The position numbers and the translations under genes are program-made. Under the pieces are notes generated by a model. It saw nothing but the letters and a program-made list of their open reading frames with translations. It ran no database searches and had not been told where the DNA came from. A stretch of 64,000 bases of DNA from Hominimerdicola alba (GTDB lineage: Bacteria > Bacillota > Clostridia > Oscillospirales > Ruminococcaceae), in NCBI RefSeq assembly GCF_900109655.1, contig NZ_FOAT01000011.1, forward strand, positions 62,001-126,000, written 5' to 3'. Within the stretch, counting starts at the first letter, position 1. The number at the start of each line of letters is the position of its first letter. Below are positions 1-7,575 of the stretch, in pieces.

Positions 1-226
1 TTTTATTGATAATTTTCCGTGGAAATGGCACACTTACAGATCTGAATTGCTCTGAAATTCAGATGATATTAATGCAATTGGTTTTCTGCACTCGAAATGT
101 CGCCCCTAAAAAACAGTGAAAATGATAAGCTTGCTGTTTGTCAAAGTATAGCATATATCAAATTGTTATCGTACACATTAGCAGATTTTATTTTATGTTT
201 AGATTGTTAAAATGTTTTTAAATCCA

Positions 227-255
227 TTGACAATCAACTATTGATATTGTATAAT
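227..255 (+). promoter_or_regulatory. Sigma-A promoter of the LRR gene
   Basis: TTGACA at 227-232 and TATAAT at 250-255 are separated by 17 bp, a consensus promoter 94 bp upstream of the ATG at 350. An RBS (GGAGG near 338) precedes the ATG. Nothing else was recognised in the AT-rich 1-226. Confidence 0.8.
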
Positions 256-349
256 ATCTATATATGATAATGTCGGGTTAATCAATGAAAATTGAAGAAT
301 AATAAAGCAATACTCAGTTATTTGGTGACATAATACGGAGGAAAATAAT

Positions 350-1075
350 ATGGCATTTGAGATAGAAAATGGCGTGCTTGTTGGCTATATTGAAGAAGAA
401 GGCGTTTCTGATATAGTGGTTCCCGATGGCGTTGTTGAGATAGGTGAAGCTGCTTTCGGCGGCTGCAGCACTCTCAGACATATCAAACTGCCCGATGGTC
501 TGCAGGTGATCGGTGACTATGCTTTCGGCTGCTGCCGTCATCTAAGGACAGTAAATATCCCTGATACAGTAAGATCTATCGGTGCTACCGCTTTTTTCAG
601 CAATAAAAAAATGGAGCCCATGCCTATACCGGATAGCGTAAGGGAAATAGGTGAGCACGCTTTTACCGATACTTCTGTGCTTGCAGGAAAAAAGAGATAT
701 GCTGTGTATGCGTATCAGATGCTGGAAGATAAGGACAGCTTTTTTGAGCGTGCGATAATCGAATCCGAGACTAGCGGTGATGCTGAGTTTACTGCTCAGA
801 AAATGGCACATCATCTGATGGGAACAGGCATTGTCGGTGATAAGGTAAATAAGCTTGCACTGGATGGCTCCAGACCCAAAGAACTCACCGATGATGAGTA
901 TGATTACAGGGTGGCTTCCATTCATGCTTCAAACGAAGCCTACAAGATATGGCTCATCGACGAGGATAGCTGTTCTCAGTATTCCAACGATACCCTGAAA
1001 AGAATGTTCAACGAGAATATGGATCACTTCATCAGACACTACTGCCACAAGTTTGTTATTGATTCAAGAAAATGA
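350..1075 (+). CDS. BspA-like leucine-rich-repeat protein
   Basis: A 241-residue protein. Residues about 20-110 are three or four LRR_5 (BspA/TpLRR) repeats of the type 'I..AAF.GC..L..I.LPDG', here around VEIGEAAFGGCSTLRHIKLP. The rest (about 115-241) is a charged region with no family I recognise. There is no signal peptide or membrane segment, so unlike most BspA proteins it looks cytoplasmic. It stands alone, with its own promoter at 227-255 and a terminator at 1103-1135. BspA repeats generally mediate protein binding; the partner is unknown. Confidence 0.75.
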   Translation: MAFEIENGVLVGYIEEEGVSDIVVPDGVVEIGEAAFGGCSTLRHIKLPDGLQVIGDYAFGCCRHLRTVNIPDTVRSIGATAFFSNKKMEPMPIPDSVREIGEHAFTDTSVLAGKKRYAVYAYQMLEDKDSFFERAIIESETSGDAEFTAQKMAHHLMGTGIVGDKVNKLALDGSRPKELTDDEYDYRVASIHASNEAYKIWLIDEDSCSQYSNDTLKRMFNENMDHFIRHYCHKFVIDSRK

Positions 1076-1102
1076 CACTTGCAGCCAAATAATGTTTATA
1101 CA

Positions 1103-1135
1103 GACACTTCTGCTTTTGGACGGAAGTGTCTTTTT
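1103..1135 (+). terminator. Rho-independent terminator
   Basis: AGACACTTC and GAAGTGTCT form a 9-bp stem followed by TTTTT, 28 bp after the LRR gene stop. Confidence 0.85.
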
Positions 1136-1156
1136 GCTGAATTTTTTTACCCGCAC

Positions 1157-1185
1157 TTGCATTTATCGGCTGAGCGTGGTATAAT
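1157..1185 (+). promoter_or_regulatory. Promoter of the asparagine-synthetase-like gene
   Basis: TTGCAT (1157-1162) and TATAAT (1180-1185) with a 17-bp spacer, 35 bp before the ATG at 1221. The short leader shows the N-terminally short gene is transcribed from its own promoter. Confidence 0.7.
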
Positions 1186-1220
1186 ATATAAGTATATATT
1201 AATTTTGAGAGGTGTAATCA

Positions 1221-2753
1221 ATGATAGAATTAAAAGAATACAGAGGTCATATACGCAACTGGCGTCGGCTTTGCGAAGAGCTGGGGATTGACAGCAGTCT
1301 TCCCCGTGCTGACAGAGAAAAGGCTATCGTGGTAAAGGCTTTTGATAAGTGGGGCACTGCTGTGGCAGACCATCTCTACGGTATGTTCGCTTTTGCTGTT
1401 GAGAACGACGGCGAGATCTTCTGCGTCCGTGACCATTTCGGCACAAAGCCCTTTTACTATTATGAAACAGCTGACGGCAGACTGCTCTACGGTACAACTA
1501 TTCGACGCATAATGGAGCAGGAGGGCTTCGTTAAGGAGCTCAATGAGAAAATGCTCCAGATATACATGACCCTGACCTATGTAGCAGGTGAGGACACTTT
1601 CTTCAAGGGCGTGAAGAAGCTGATGCCCGGACATTATCTTGTCCACAAAAACGGAAAGACTTCCATTACACGTTACTGGCATCCCGAGTTTCACCCCGAT
1701 GAGAGCAAGTCTCTCGAAGACTGGGCTGACGAGATACATACCACCATACAGAACATCTTCCCCGAGGTCAAGGAAGATGGGGAGACTGCTGAGAGCTTCC
1801 TTTCCGGCGGCGTTGATTCTTCCTACGTGCTGGCTATGTCCGATGCTCAGGTGACAGATTCCTGCGGTTACGACGAAGAGCGTTTTGACGAGAGCGGACT
1901 TGCAAAGCAGACCGCTGATATCCTTGGCAGAAAGAACAACCGCTGCAAGATCACTCCCGAGCAGTATTTCGATATCGTACCCTACGTTATGTATAATATG
2001 GAGCAGCCCCTTGGTGATGCTTCCGCTATCGTGTTCGCCATCGCCTGCAAAGCTACCGCCGAGCATACAAAGCTCTGTTATTCCGGTGAGGGTGCTGACG
2101 AATTCTTCGGCGGATACAATATGTACCGCAACGCCGAGCGTTACGGCGATAACCTAAAGACCTTCTATGTTGGCAATACCAACATCATGAAGGAAGATGA
2201 GAAGCAGCGCATACTCAAGCACTATGACCCTAACTATCTGCCAATAGACCTGGTCAAGTATATCTATGATGAGACCGAGGGTCTTGACCCGCTGACAAAA
2301 ATGTCCGATGTGGATATACAGATATGGCTGGAGGGCGACATCTACCTCAACGTTGACAAGATGAGCGAAGCCGCAGGTCTGGAGATAAGAATGCCACTGA
2401 CCGACAGGAGAGTATTCGATATCGCATCACGTATGCCCTCACGCTTCAAGGTAAACGAGGAGCAGAACAAGGTGGCATTCCGTACCGCAGCAGCAAAGGT
2501 ACTGCCCGCTGAGATAGCATTCCGCAAGAAGCTGGGCTTCGTCGTTCCTATCCGCTTCTGGCTCGCTGACGAGCGCTATAATGCAGATGTCAGAGCGAAG
2601 TTCAACAGCGATATGGCAGCAAAGTTCTTTGATCTCGATGAGATCAATGCTATCTATGCTGATTATGTCGGTGGAAACTCCGATAACTGGCGTAAGATAT
2701 GGACGATATACACATTCCTTGTATGGTATGAGGAATATTTCGTAAAAAGATAA
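1221..2753 (+). CDS. Asparagine-synthetase-like protein lacking the glutaminase nucleophile
   Basis: A 510-residue protein of the AsnB superfamily. The synthetase half is intact: the ATP-pyrophosphatase loop SGGVDSS and the conserved GEGADEFFGGY are present. The N-terminal class II glutamine amidotransferase half starts part-way through the fold. The initiating Met-Cys and the first 70 or so residues with the glutamine-binding motifs are missing, and alignment with the full-length homologue at 36743 begins only near its FACIIFDGE segment. The start is set by a good RBS (GAGAGG) and a promoter 35 bp upstream, so this is not an annotation artefact. It probably uses free ammonia, or amidates another substrate (inference). 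A terminator follows at 2769. Confidence 0.85.
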   Translation: MIELKEYRGHIRNWRRLCEELGIDSSLPRADREKAIVVKAFDKWGTAVADHLYGMFAFAVENDGEIFCVRDHFGTKPFYYYETADGRLLYGTTIRRIMEQEGFVKELNEKMLQIYMTLTYVAGEDTFFKGVKKLMPGHYLVHKNGKTSITRYWHPEFHPDESKSLEDWADEIHTTIQNIFPEVKEDGETAESFLSGGVDSSYVLAMSDAQVTDSCGYDEERFDESGLAKQTADILGRKNNRCKITPEQYFDIVPYVMYNMEQPLGDASAIVFAIACKATAEHTKLCYSGEGADEFFGGYNMYRNAERYGDNLKTFYVGNTNIMKEDEKQRILKHYDPNYLPIDLVKYIYDETEGLDPLTKMSDVDIQIWLEGDIYLNVDKMSEAAGLEIRMPLTDRRVFDIASRMPSRFKVNEEQNKVAFRTAAAKVLPAEIAFRKKLGFVVPIRFWLADERYNADVRAKFNSDMAAKFFDLDEINAIYADYVGGNSDNWRKIWTIYTFLVWYEEYFVKR

Positions 2754-2768
2754 TTGTAAATAGTTTGC

Positions 2769-2796
2769 AAACGGAGTGTTACAAAACACTCCGTTT
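2769..2796 (+). terminator. Terminator hairpin
   Basis: AAACGGAGTGTT and AACACTCCGTTT form a 12-bp inverted repeat 16 bp after the stop at 2753. The T-run is short on the plus strand. Confidence 0.7.
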
Positions 2797-2865
2797 GTGC
2801 GTTTTTATCGGAAATCACGCAGTTTCAGCTTGCGAGAATTTTTCAAAAAAATCTGAAAAAAGTTC

Positions 2866-2894
2866 TTGACAAATCGACACTGATATGCTATAAT
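2866..2894 (+). promoter_or_regulatory. tRNA-Pro operon promoter
   Basis: TTGACA (2866-2871), a 17-bp spacer and TATAAT (2889-2894) with an extended -10 TG. It lies 11 bp upstream of the first tRNA-Pro. Confidence 0.9.
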
Positions 2895-2905
2895 AATTAA
2901 GTCGT

Positions 2906-2981
2906 CGGGGTGTGGCGCAGGTGGTAGCGCGCTACCTTGGGGTGGTAGAGGCCGTGGGTTCAAGTCCCGTCACTCCGACCA
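2906..2981 (+). tRNA. tRNA-Pro (anticodon GGG), CCA encoded
   Basis: Acceptor CGGGGTG pairs with CACTCCG. The anticodon loop TTGGGGT reads GGG, the T-loop is TTCAAGT, discriminator A is followed by an encoded CCA. C1:G72 is typical of bacterial tRNA-Pro. Identical copies lie at 3126 and 11454. Confidence 0.97.
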
Positions 2982-2992
2982 GACTAAAGAAC

Positions 2993-3015
2993 AGACCGCT
3001 CATTTTGGGCGGTCT
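2993..3015 (+). terminator. Intercistronic hairpin between tRNAs
   Basis: AGACCGC and GCGGTCT form a 7-bp stem followed by a weak T-run (TTGTTAT). The same stem core follows the tRNA copies at 3208 and 11532. It may be a processing hairpin or a leaky terminator. Confidence 0.5.
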
Positions 3016-3023
3016 TGTTATAT

Positions 3024-3097
3024 CGAGGTGTGGCTCAGTTTGGTAGAGCGCTACGTTCGGGACGTAGAAGTCGCGTGTTCAAATCACGTCACCTCGA
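3024..3097 (+). tRNA. tRNA-Pro (anticodon CGG); phage integration target
   Basis: Acceptor CGAGGTG pairs perfectly with CACCTCG. The anticodon loop TTCGGGA reads CGG. CCA is not encoded (TTC follows). From position 3053 the 3' part lies in the 53-bp repeat that recurs at 11381-11433, so this intact gene looks like a tRNA restored by an integrating element. Confidence 0.95.
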
Positions 3098-3105
3098 TTC
3101 AACTA
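3053..3105 (+). repeat. Left attachment site (53-bp direct repeat)
   Basis: Identical over 53 bp to 11381-11433. It starts in the anticodon stem of tRNA-Pro(CGG) and runs 8 bp past the gene. Homology continues with 3 mismatches in the next 20 bp and then through an identical 76-nt tRNA-Pro(GGG), so the full repeat is about 149 bp. The exact crossover cannot be placed within it. Confidence 0.85.
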
Positions 3106-3125
3106 ATTTAATATAAACGATTAGT

Positions 3126-3201
3126 CGGGGTGTGGCGCAGGTGGTAGCGCGCTACCTTGGGGTGGTAGAGGCCGTGGGTTCAAGTCCCGTCACTCCGACC
3201 A
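3126..3201 (+). tRNA. tRNA-Pro (anticodon GGG), inside the element
   Basis: Identical in all 76 nt to 2906-2981 and 11454-11529. It lies between the left repeat and the phage genes, so by the simplest reading it travels with the phage, or it was duplicated when the element integrated. Confidence 0.95.
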
Positions 3202-3207
3202 TAAAAA

Positions 3208-3239
3208 AGACCGTCCATTTTTGGGCGGTCTATCTTTTT
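3208..3239 (+). terminator. Terminator after tRNA-Pro
   Basis: AGACCGTCC and GGGCGGTCT form a 9-bp stem with a T-rich loop, followed by ATCTTTTT. On the minus strand it can also close the leftward phage transcript ending at 3241. Confidence 0.8.
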
Positions 3240-3240
3240 G

Positions 3241-3498
3241 TTATTCATTGAGAAAAGTCATAATCAAATCATGACCGTAGCCGTAAAAGTCCTTACGTGT
3301 AAGCTGATATTCTCCACGATGATAAATCAGACCATACTCAGTGTCGCAAATTCTAAAGTCAATATCAATCTGAAGAGAACCGTTATTATCTTCATCATCT
3401 GAGAAATAAGACAGGACGATTTTACTATGAGCAGGAGCAAAGCCGAAAGACAACTCCATAGCGTGAGAAATGATTTTTTTTGCTTCAATACTTGTCAT
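3241..3498 (-). CDS. Small phage protein of unknown function
   Basis: An 85-residue acidic protein with no membrane segment and no family I recognise. The ATG at 3498 is chosen because a strong GGGGGG-type RBS lies just upstream; a longer frame to 3570 would overlap the preceding gene and has no RBS. It is the last gene of the leftward early transcript from the promoter at 3806-3834, 13 bp after the 80-residue gene. Confidence 0.6.
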   Translation of the reverse strand: MTSIEAKKIISHAMELSFGFAPAHSKIVLSYFSDDEDNNGSLQIDIDFRICDTEYGLIYHRGEYQLTRKDFYGYGHDLIMTFLNE

Positions 3499-3511
3499 AG
3501 AATCACCCCCC

Positions 3512-3754
3512 TTAATCATTAGAATTACAAAGTTCAATAAACAAGTCAAAAGCTTTATCATTAAGCTCATTAATATAATAGATATATTTCATACGTTCAT
3601 CAACAGTAAGAGAAGCAGAGCAAGAAATAACACCAATCAACTCATTTAACTTTTCAATAGCACGACGGCAAGCATACATAGAACGACTATGCAAAGCACG
3701 ACGATAAAGACGATAATAATTCATAATAGACCATGAATAAATATTAAGTTTCAT
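3512..3754 (-). CDS. Small phage protein of unknown function
   Basis: 80 residues, basic and Tyr/Arg-rich in the N-terminal half and acidic at the end, probably helical. No family was recognised. A GAGGT RBS precedes the ATG. It is first in a two-gene transcript divergent from the ribbon-helix-helix gene at 3933, with a shared operator region between them. Its position suggests an early regulatory role rather than virion structure (inference). Confidence 0.6.
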   Translation of the reverse strand: MKLNIYSWSIMNYYRLYRRALHSRSMYACRRAIEKLNELIGVISCSASLTVDERMKYIYYINELNDKAFDLFIELCNSND

Positions 3755-3805
3755 AAAATTACCTCACTTTCATTTTATAAGGGGCTTTCCCTTATCTCTG
3801 TATAT

Positions 3806-3834
3806 ATTATATCATACTTGTACAACTATTTCAA
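3806..3834 (-). promoter_or_regulatory. Leftward phage promoter
   Basis: On the minus strand TTGAAA (3829-3834) and TATAAT (3806-3811) are spaced by 17 bp. An ACTTGTACAA operator (3816-3825) sits between them, a repressing position. Confidence 0.75.
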
Positions 3835-3890
3835 TTGACATAATAGATAAACTTGTACAAGTATTTTTATTTATTTTGATACTTGTACAA
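3816..3890. promoter_or_regulatory. Three ACTTGTACAA operators between divergent phage promoters
   Basis: ACTTGTACAA occurs at 3816-3825, 3851-3860 and 3881-3890, start spacing 35 and 30 bp. The middle copy extends to the perfect 12-bp palindrome ACTTGTACAAGT. They overlap the leftward promoter and the probable rightward one (TTGATA 3876-3881, TATGAT 3901-3906). The likely ligand is the ribbon-helix-helix protein encoded at 3933. Confidence 0.75.
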
Positions 3891-3932
3891 CATACGTGAA
3901 TATGATAAAATATAATAAAGGCAGGTGATAAC

Positions 3933-4115
3933 ATGGGAAAAGCAAGTACAGCAACTAAAAACGCATGGAATGCAAAAGCATATGATCAGCTAAGAGTAAT
4001 TGTAAAAAAAGGCGAAAAGGATAAAATAAAAGCATATGCCGAAAGCCAAGGACTAAGCCTTAACGCATACATTAACAAACTCATAGCCGAGGACATGGAA
4101 AAAGCGGGAGAATAA
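3933..4115 (+). CDS. Arc-type ribbon-helix-helix regulator
   Basis: 60 residues with the Arc/CopG layout: a basic N-terminal tail, a short beta strand (residues about 18-25, LRVIVKK) and two helices (about 28-36 and 41-58, around SLNAYINKLIAEDM). It should bind DNA as a dimer. It is divergent from the small genes at 3512 and 3241, with three repeated operators between them, so it probably represses both sides, itself included. An RBS GGCAGGTGA precedes the ATG. A terminator overlaps its 3' end. Confidence 0.8.
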   Translation: MGKASTATKNAWNAKAYDQLRVIVKKGEKDKIKAYAESQGLSLNAYINKLIAEDMEKAGE

Positions 4116-4128
4116 TCCCGCTTTTTTT
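4104..4128. terminator. Bidirectional terminator
   Basis: GCGGGA and TCCCGC (4104-4109 and 4116-4121) are followed by seven T on the plus strand and preceded by four A. It separates the convergent genes at 3933 and 4127. Confidence 0.85.
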
Positions 4129-4339
4129 ATTTAGTATTCAAACAGAATACAACACCCGAGAAGATAAAAAAAAGCAATATAGCAAGAAGTGCAAAAGACA
4201 AGATAGTAATAAAAATACACTTATGATAAGTTTGTTTTGAAAGACCTGCTTTGCGTAAGTCATCGAGATAATCTAAAACAGGAAGCTCAACAAAAACAGT
4301 AATCAAAATAATAATGATAGCAAAAAGATAATAGATCAT
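4127..4339 (-). CDS. Small membrane protein of the phage
   Basis: 70 residues with two hydrophobic segments: residues about 3-21 (IYYLFAIIIILITVFVEL) and about 43-66. The segment between is short and basic. No family was recognised. It is 13 bp downstream of the integrase gene and probably co-transcribed. Its place next to rep and int rather than in the coat block leaves its role open. Confidence 0.55.
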   Translation of the reverse strand: MIYYLFAIIIILITVFVELPVLDYLDDLRKAGLSKQTYHKCIFITILSFALLAILLFFIFSGVVFCLNTK

Positions 4340-4352
4340 GATAAACCTCTTT

Positions 4353-5246
4353 TCAGTATGAAAACTTTAGATTTATAACAGCGCTGCGCATTGAATTATA
4401 ATTACTATGTATATAACGCTGAGTTGTAGCAATATCAGAGTGACCGAGGATAGCACGAACAACGTCAATATCTGCACCAGACTGTAAAAGAAAAGTTGCA
4501 TATGTATGCCGAAGCTTATGAGGACTAAGGTAAGGAATATCCGGATAGAACTTTACACGCCTATCATAGAACCTACGGAAAGCACCGTTATAGGCTCGAA
4601 GACTAAAAGGGGTATCCATACCCGCCAAAGTAAAAACAAAGCCGTCAGAGCTATCGAGGAGCTTTACAGAGCGCAAAATATCAACAGCATGAGCATGAAG
4701 CGGTACAACACGGTCACAGCGGGACTTTGTTGTATTAACTATCTTATCACCGTCAGCAGTATGTACAAGTGTCTGACATACTCGAATAAAAGCATTATCC
4801 AAGTCCACATTCTCCCAACGCAAAGCGAGAAGCTCACCACGGCGAAGACCAGACCAAAGGTCAAATTCAAACATACGAGATACACGGCTATTTTCTTCAA
4901 AAAGATGCTCTATATGATCTGGATTAAAAAACTCTGCATCTTTTTTAATCTTCTTAGGACACCGAAGACAATTAACAGGATTATCAGAAAGAAATCCATT
5001 CTTAACAGCTTCTGTGAAAACACGACGTATGAGAAAAAAAGCATCACGCTGACGAGTAACACAGTACTGCTTAGTAGACTTCAAACACAATTGAACATCA
5101 ACAGGACGAATACAATCAAGCTCAGAATCAAAGAGATCTGAAAAACAATTATTGATTATAGTCTTATAATCAACGGCTTTATCATGTGTTATAATACCGT
5201 CCACATAAGCATTAAAATAATAATTCCACCATTTAGAAAAAATCAC
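4353..5246 (-). CDS. int: Tyrosine recombinase (phage integrase)
   Basis: 297 residues. It has an N-terminal SAM-like core-binding domain (about 5-85) and a C-terminal catalytic domain with the full active-site set: Arg135 in SGLRRGE, Lys174, His243 and Arg246 in PHKLRH, His269 in LGHSD, and the nucleophile Tyr278 in RYIHS. It should catalyse site-specific integration and excision at the tRNA-Pro repeat. The start is GTG at 5246 with AAGGAG upstream; it overlaps the rep stop as GTGA, so synthesis is coupled to rep. The arm-type domain of lambda integrases is not evident. Confidence 0.92.
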   Translation of the reverse strand: MIFSKWWNYYFNAYVDGIITHDKAVDYKTIINNCFSDLFDSELDCIRPVDVQLCLKSTKQYCVTRQRDAFFLIRRVFTEAVKNGFLSDNPVNCLRCPKKIKKDAEFFNPDHIEHLFEENSRVSRMFEFDLWSGLRRGELLALRWENVDLDNAFIRVCQTLVHTADGDKIVNTTKSRCDRVVPLHAHAVDILRSVKLLDSSDGFVFTLAGMDTPFSLRAYNGAFRRFYDRRVKFYPDIPYLSPHKLRHTYATFLLQSGADIDVVRAILGHSDIATTQRYIHSNYNSMRSAVINLKFSY

Positions 5247-6322
5247 AAGCCCAACTCCTTACAAAGTTCATTAAATTTTCGTTCAGCTTCTCTACATTCA
5301 TCAATTTGCTTTTGAGTTTTTTCATGCTCCGTAAAATTTCCATTATTGCCGAACGTAAACGAGGATAAATATTGATATGATCTATTGACACCAGAAACAG
5401 AAACAACAGGAGATTTTAATTCAAAATCAGTATCCAAGTATTCAATCTCAGGTTTTGTACGTATATTGTGAGAGTGCCAGTAAAAACGACCAAATATCTT
5501 TTTTACATCTTTAGTAAGATATTTAGTGACATAAAAGGCTAAATTAGCAGGGTCACCATAAGTTTTAATTGCAGTAGAAAAACCATATTTCCAATCCTTA
5601 ATGTTATAAACAACTTTTAAATCATCTTCGGAAAGACCAGACCGAAAAAGCATATTTTTTTCACGGATAGTTGATAGCTTGACAGGCTTATCAAATCCCT
5701 TTACACAGCGGGTCCCGCTATCCAAGAATTTCAAATCACAATCATTGAAAAGAGCATGACAATGAATACCACCTTTTTTATGTAGCTCAGGGACTAAGAC
5801 ATAAGAAAGATTTTTCCTACGTACAGCATTATCGAGCCAGACCCGAAGTTTTTTCATAACATCAACAGAGGAAAAACGGTCAACATCATCATTATTGAAT
5901 GTGAATGTAACAAACCAAGACCAATCATTTTCATATACGATATCAAATATTGAATCCTTAGCACGTTTAAGGGAATCTGACCGAATATCACCATACTTCA
6001 ACCGCTTTACATGAAAGCGGTTATCCTTAGAAACGTCCCAGAAGCGGAGCGGTAAACCATCGTCAGAACGAAGTGTAATAATATTTTCGATAAATTCCTT
6101 TTGTAGAAGTTCCCAGATAGCGTTATTTTCAATCGTAGAAGTATTGACAGTATCATGACATTCCCAGTTAGAAGACTTAAATATGCGGTGGCTACATCGA
6201 CAGAGAGTGAAACAGCCGTCACGATAATGTTTTATCTTGGTATTTTTAAAAACAGCAGAGGGAGAACCACGTATATTTTTAAGATTATTTAAAGTGGTTT
6301 TTACCCTTTTGCTTGCTTGCAT
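5243..6322 (-). CDS. rep: HUH rolling-circle replication initiator (gpII-like)
   Basis: 359 residues from the ATG at 6322, chosen for the GGGGGTGG RBS; in-frame TTG at 6340 is less likely. Motif I is WFVTFTF (about residue 136). The metal-binding motif II is HCH (187-189) within GGIHCHALF. Motif III has two tyrosines in YVTKYLTK (264 and 268). The two-tyrosine arrangement is that of superfamily I Rep proteins, such as phiX174 gpA and filamentous phage gpII. It should nick the double-stranded origin and drive rolling-circle replication. A large imperfect palindrome just upstream (6381-6443) is a candidate target. Confidence 0.88.
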   Translation of the reverse strand: MQASKRVKTTLNNLKNIRGSPSAVFKNTKIKHYRDGCFTLCRCSHRIFKSSNWECHDTVNTSTIENNAIWELLQKEFIENIITLRSDDGLPLRFWDVSKDNRFHVKRLKYGDIRSDSLKRAKDSIFDIVYENDWSWFVTFTFNNDDVDRFSSVDVMKKLRVWLDNAVRRKNLSYVLVPELHKKGGIHCHALFNDCDLKFLDSGTRCVKGFDKPVKLSTIREKNMLFRSGLSEDDLKVVYNIKDWKYGFSTAIKTYGDPANLAFYVTKYLTKDVKKIFGRFYWHSHNIRTKPEIEYLDTDFELKSPVVSVSGVNRSYQYLSSFTFGNNGNFTEHEKTQKQIDECREAERKFNELCKELGL

Positions 6323-6380
6323 TTTTCCACCCCCTGACAAAGTGATTGTTTTATGTGGCTAATATCAAGTAATAGCCACC

Positions 6381-6443
6381 CCCGCCGAAGTGCCCCCCGC
6401 ACCCGCGCAAAGCGCGGGTGTGCGTGGGTCACTTTTCGGCGGG
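6381..6443. repeat. 63-nt nested palindrome between zot and rep
   Basis: Outer arms CCCGCCGAA (6381-6389) and TTCGGCGGG (6435-6443), GTG/CAC inside, and an inner 9-bp perfect stem CACCCGCGC/GCGCGGGTG (6400-6408/6412-6420) with loop AAA. It overlaps the last codons of zot. It is very GC-rich within an AT-rich element. Candidate replication origin or packaging hairpin. Confidence 0.7.
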
Positions 6444-7313
6444 ATTCTTCTTATTATCTATAACATTAGCTCCCATATCTAACAAACGCTCCTGCATGGG
6501 CTTGAAACCTGTAAGAGCAAGCCTTTGAACTTTTTCATAGGTATCATAAGCATCTCGAAGCTCCTGAGTATGTACGAAGAAATAAGTTTTAAGATGGCGA
6601 AGCTTTTCAATAGTGCCGTCCTGCTTGACAAGCGGTTTATATGCTCTAACAATAGTCAAACAACCGAGAACCGTCATAGGCTTATAAAGTACACGCACCT
6701 GTTCTCTTATAGGTTTAGCGACCCTAGCGAAGACCTGAGAAGTGCCAATAATACATTTTTTCTGTTTTCTTAACTGACAAATCTCCTGAATCATTTCAGG
6801 CGGAAAATTTTTACTATCCGCAGAATTGAACCAGTTTTGCACCTCGTCAATATAAGCAACATCACCGTATTTGTCATTATCATCAAATACAATCTGTTCC
6901 CAACTTTCAAGTTTTTCATCTTGGAAGCTAAGATTTATATTAGAACGAAGACGGCAGTTAGGGTACATTTTTTTCATACGCAAACAGAATTCAACGCTTG
7001 CAATACTTTTACCTGACCCCTGTTCTCCTGCGAAAAGGTGCAGACCATCAATAGGAAACTGATCGGGGTCTTTTTCGTAAACATCTTTTATAAACCTTTT
7101 AGGAAAATCCCAGAACAAACGCAAAATCATAGGACGCTGTTTAAAGGTGCTTTCATGTTCTTTTTTGGGAAGTTTTTTCCCGCGAGCACGATAATAACAA
7201 AAGAACACAGCACACATGAAAAGAAACGGAATAAGCAGGATAATTATCCATTTAATAGCAAGTATCATTAACGATATAATCATTTTTAAAAAAGTAAGAA
7301 ACATTGAATTCAT
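6429..7313 (-). CDS. Zot/pI-like phage assembly ATPase
   Basis: 294 residues. A long hydrophobic segment lies at about residues 8-40, followed by a basic stretch. The P-loop GEQGSGKS is at 96-103 and Walker B VAYIDEVQN at about 152-160. This is the zonular-occludens-toxin-like ATPase (filamentous phage pI) that drives extrusion of the virion through the membrane and is the standard marker of inoviruses. The membrane segment is at the N-terminus, unlike coliphage pI where it is near the C-terminus. The start has an AGGAG RBS. It follows the pVI-like gene by 13 bp. Confidence 0.9.
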   Translation of the reverse strand: MNSMFLTFLKMIISLMILAIKWIIILLIPFLFMCAVFFCYYRARGKKLPKKEHESTFKQRPMILRLFWDFPKRFIKDVYEKDPDQFPIDGLHLFAGEQGSGKSIASVEFCLRMKKMYPNCRLRSNINLSFQDEKLESWEQIVFDDNDKYGDVAYIDEVQNWFNSADSKNFPPEMIQEICQLRKQKKCIIGTSQVFARVAKPIREQVRVLYKPMTVLGCLTIVRAYKPLVKQDGTIEKLRHLKTYFFVHTQELRDAYDTYEKVQRLALTGFKPMQERLLDMGANVIDNKKNPAEK

Positions 7314-7326
7314 AATAAAATCTCCT

Positions 7327-7575
7327 TTACGATCTAATATTTATACGCTTGCGATAAAAATAGACACCAATACGAAATGAAGTATAAGCAAGCCAGACAT
7401 TGAAACAATTAATTAGTGCTGCTATCGGAAGAACATAACCAACATTAGCACAAAGAGTATGAAGACCGTCATATAACATAGTAAAATCTCTATCAGGTAT
7501 ATCCACAGAGGGGATATATGTTATAAGACGGTCAAAGGCATCTAAGGTAAAATCAAGAATCTTATTAAAAATCAT
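7327..7575 (-). CDS. pVI-like minor coat or membrane protein
   Basis: 82 residues with one clear hydrophobic segment (about 44-72, around VGYVLPIAALI) and a basic C-terminal tail (YRKRINIRS). It overlaps the upstream pIII-like gene by ATGA. In filamentous phages the gene between the adsorption protein and pI is pVI, a virion-end protein. The assignment rests on position, size and topology, not on sequence similarity. Confidence 0.6.
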   Translation of the reverse strand: MIFNKILDFTLDAFDRLITYIPSVDIPDRDFTMLYDGLHTLCANVGYVLPIAALINCFNVWLAYTSFRIGVYFYRKRINIRS

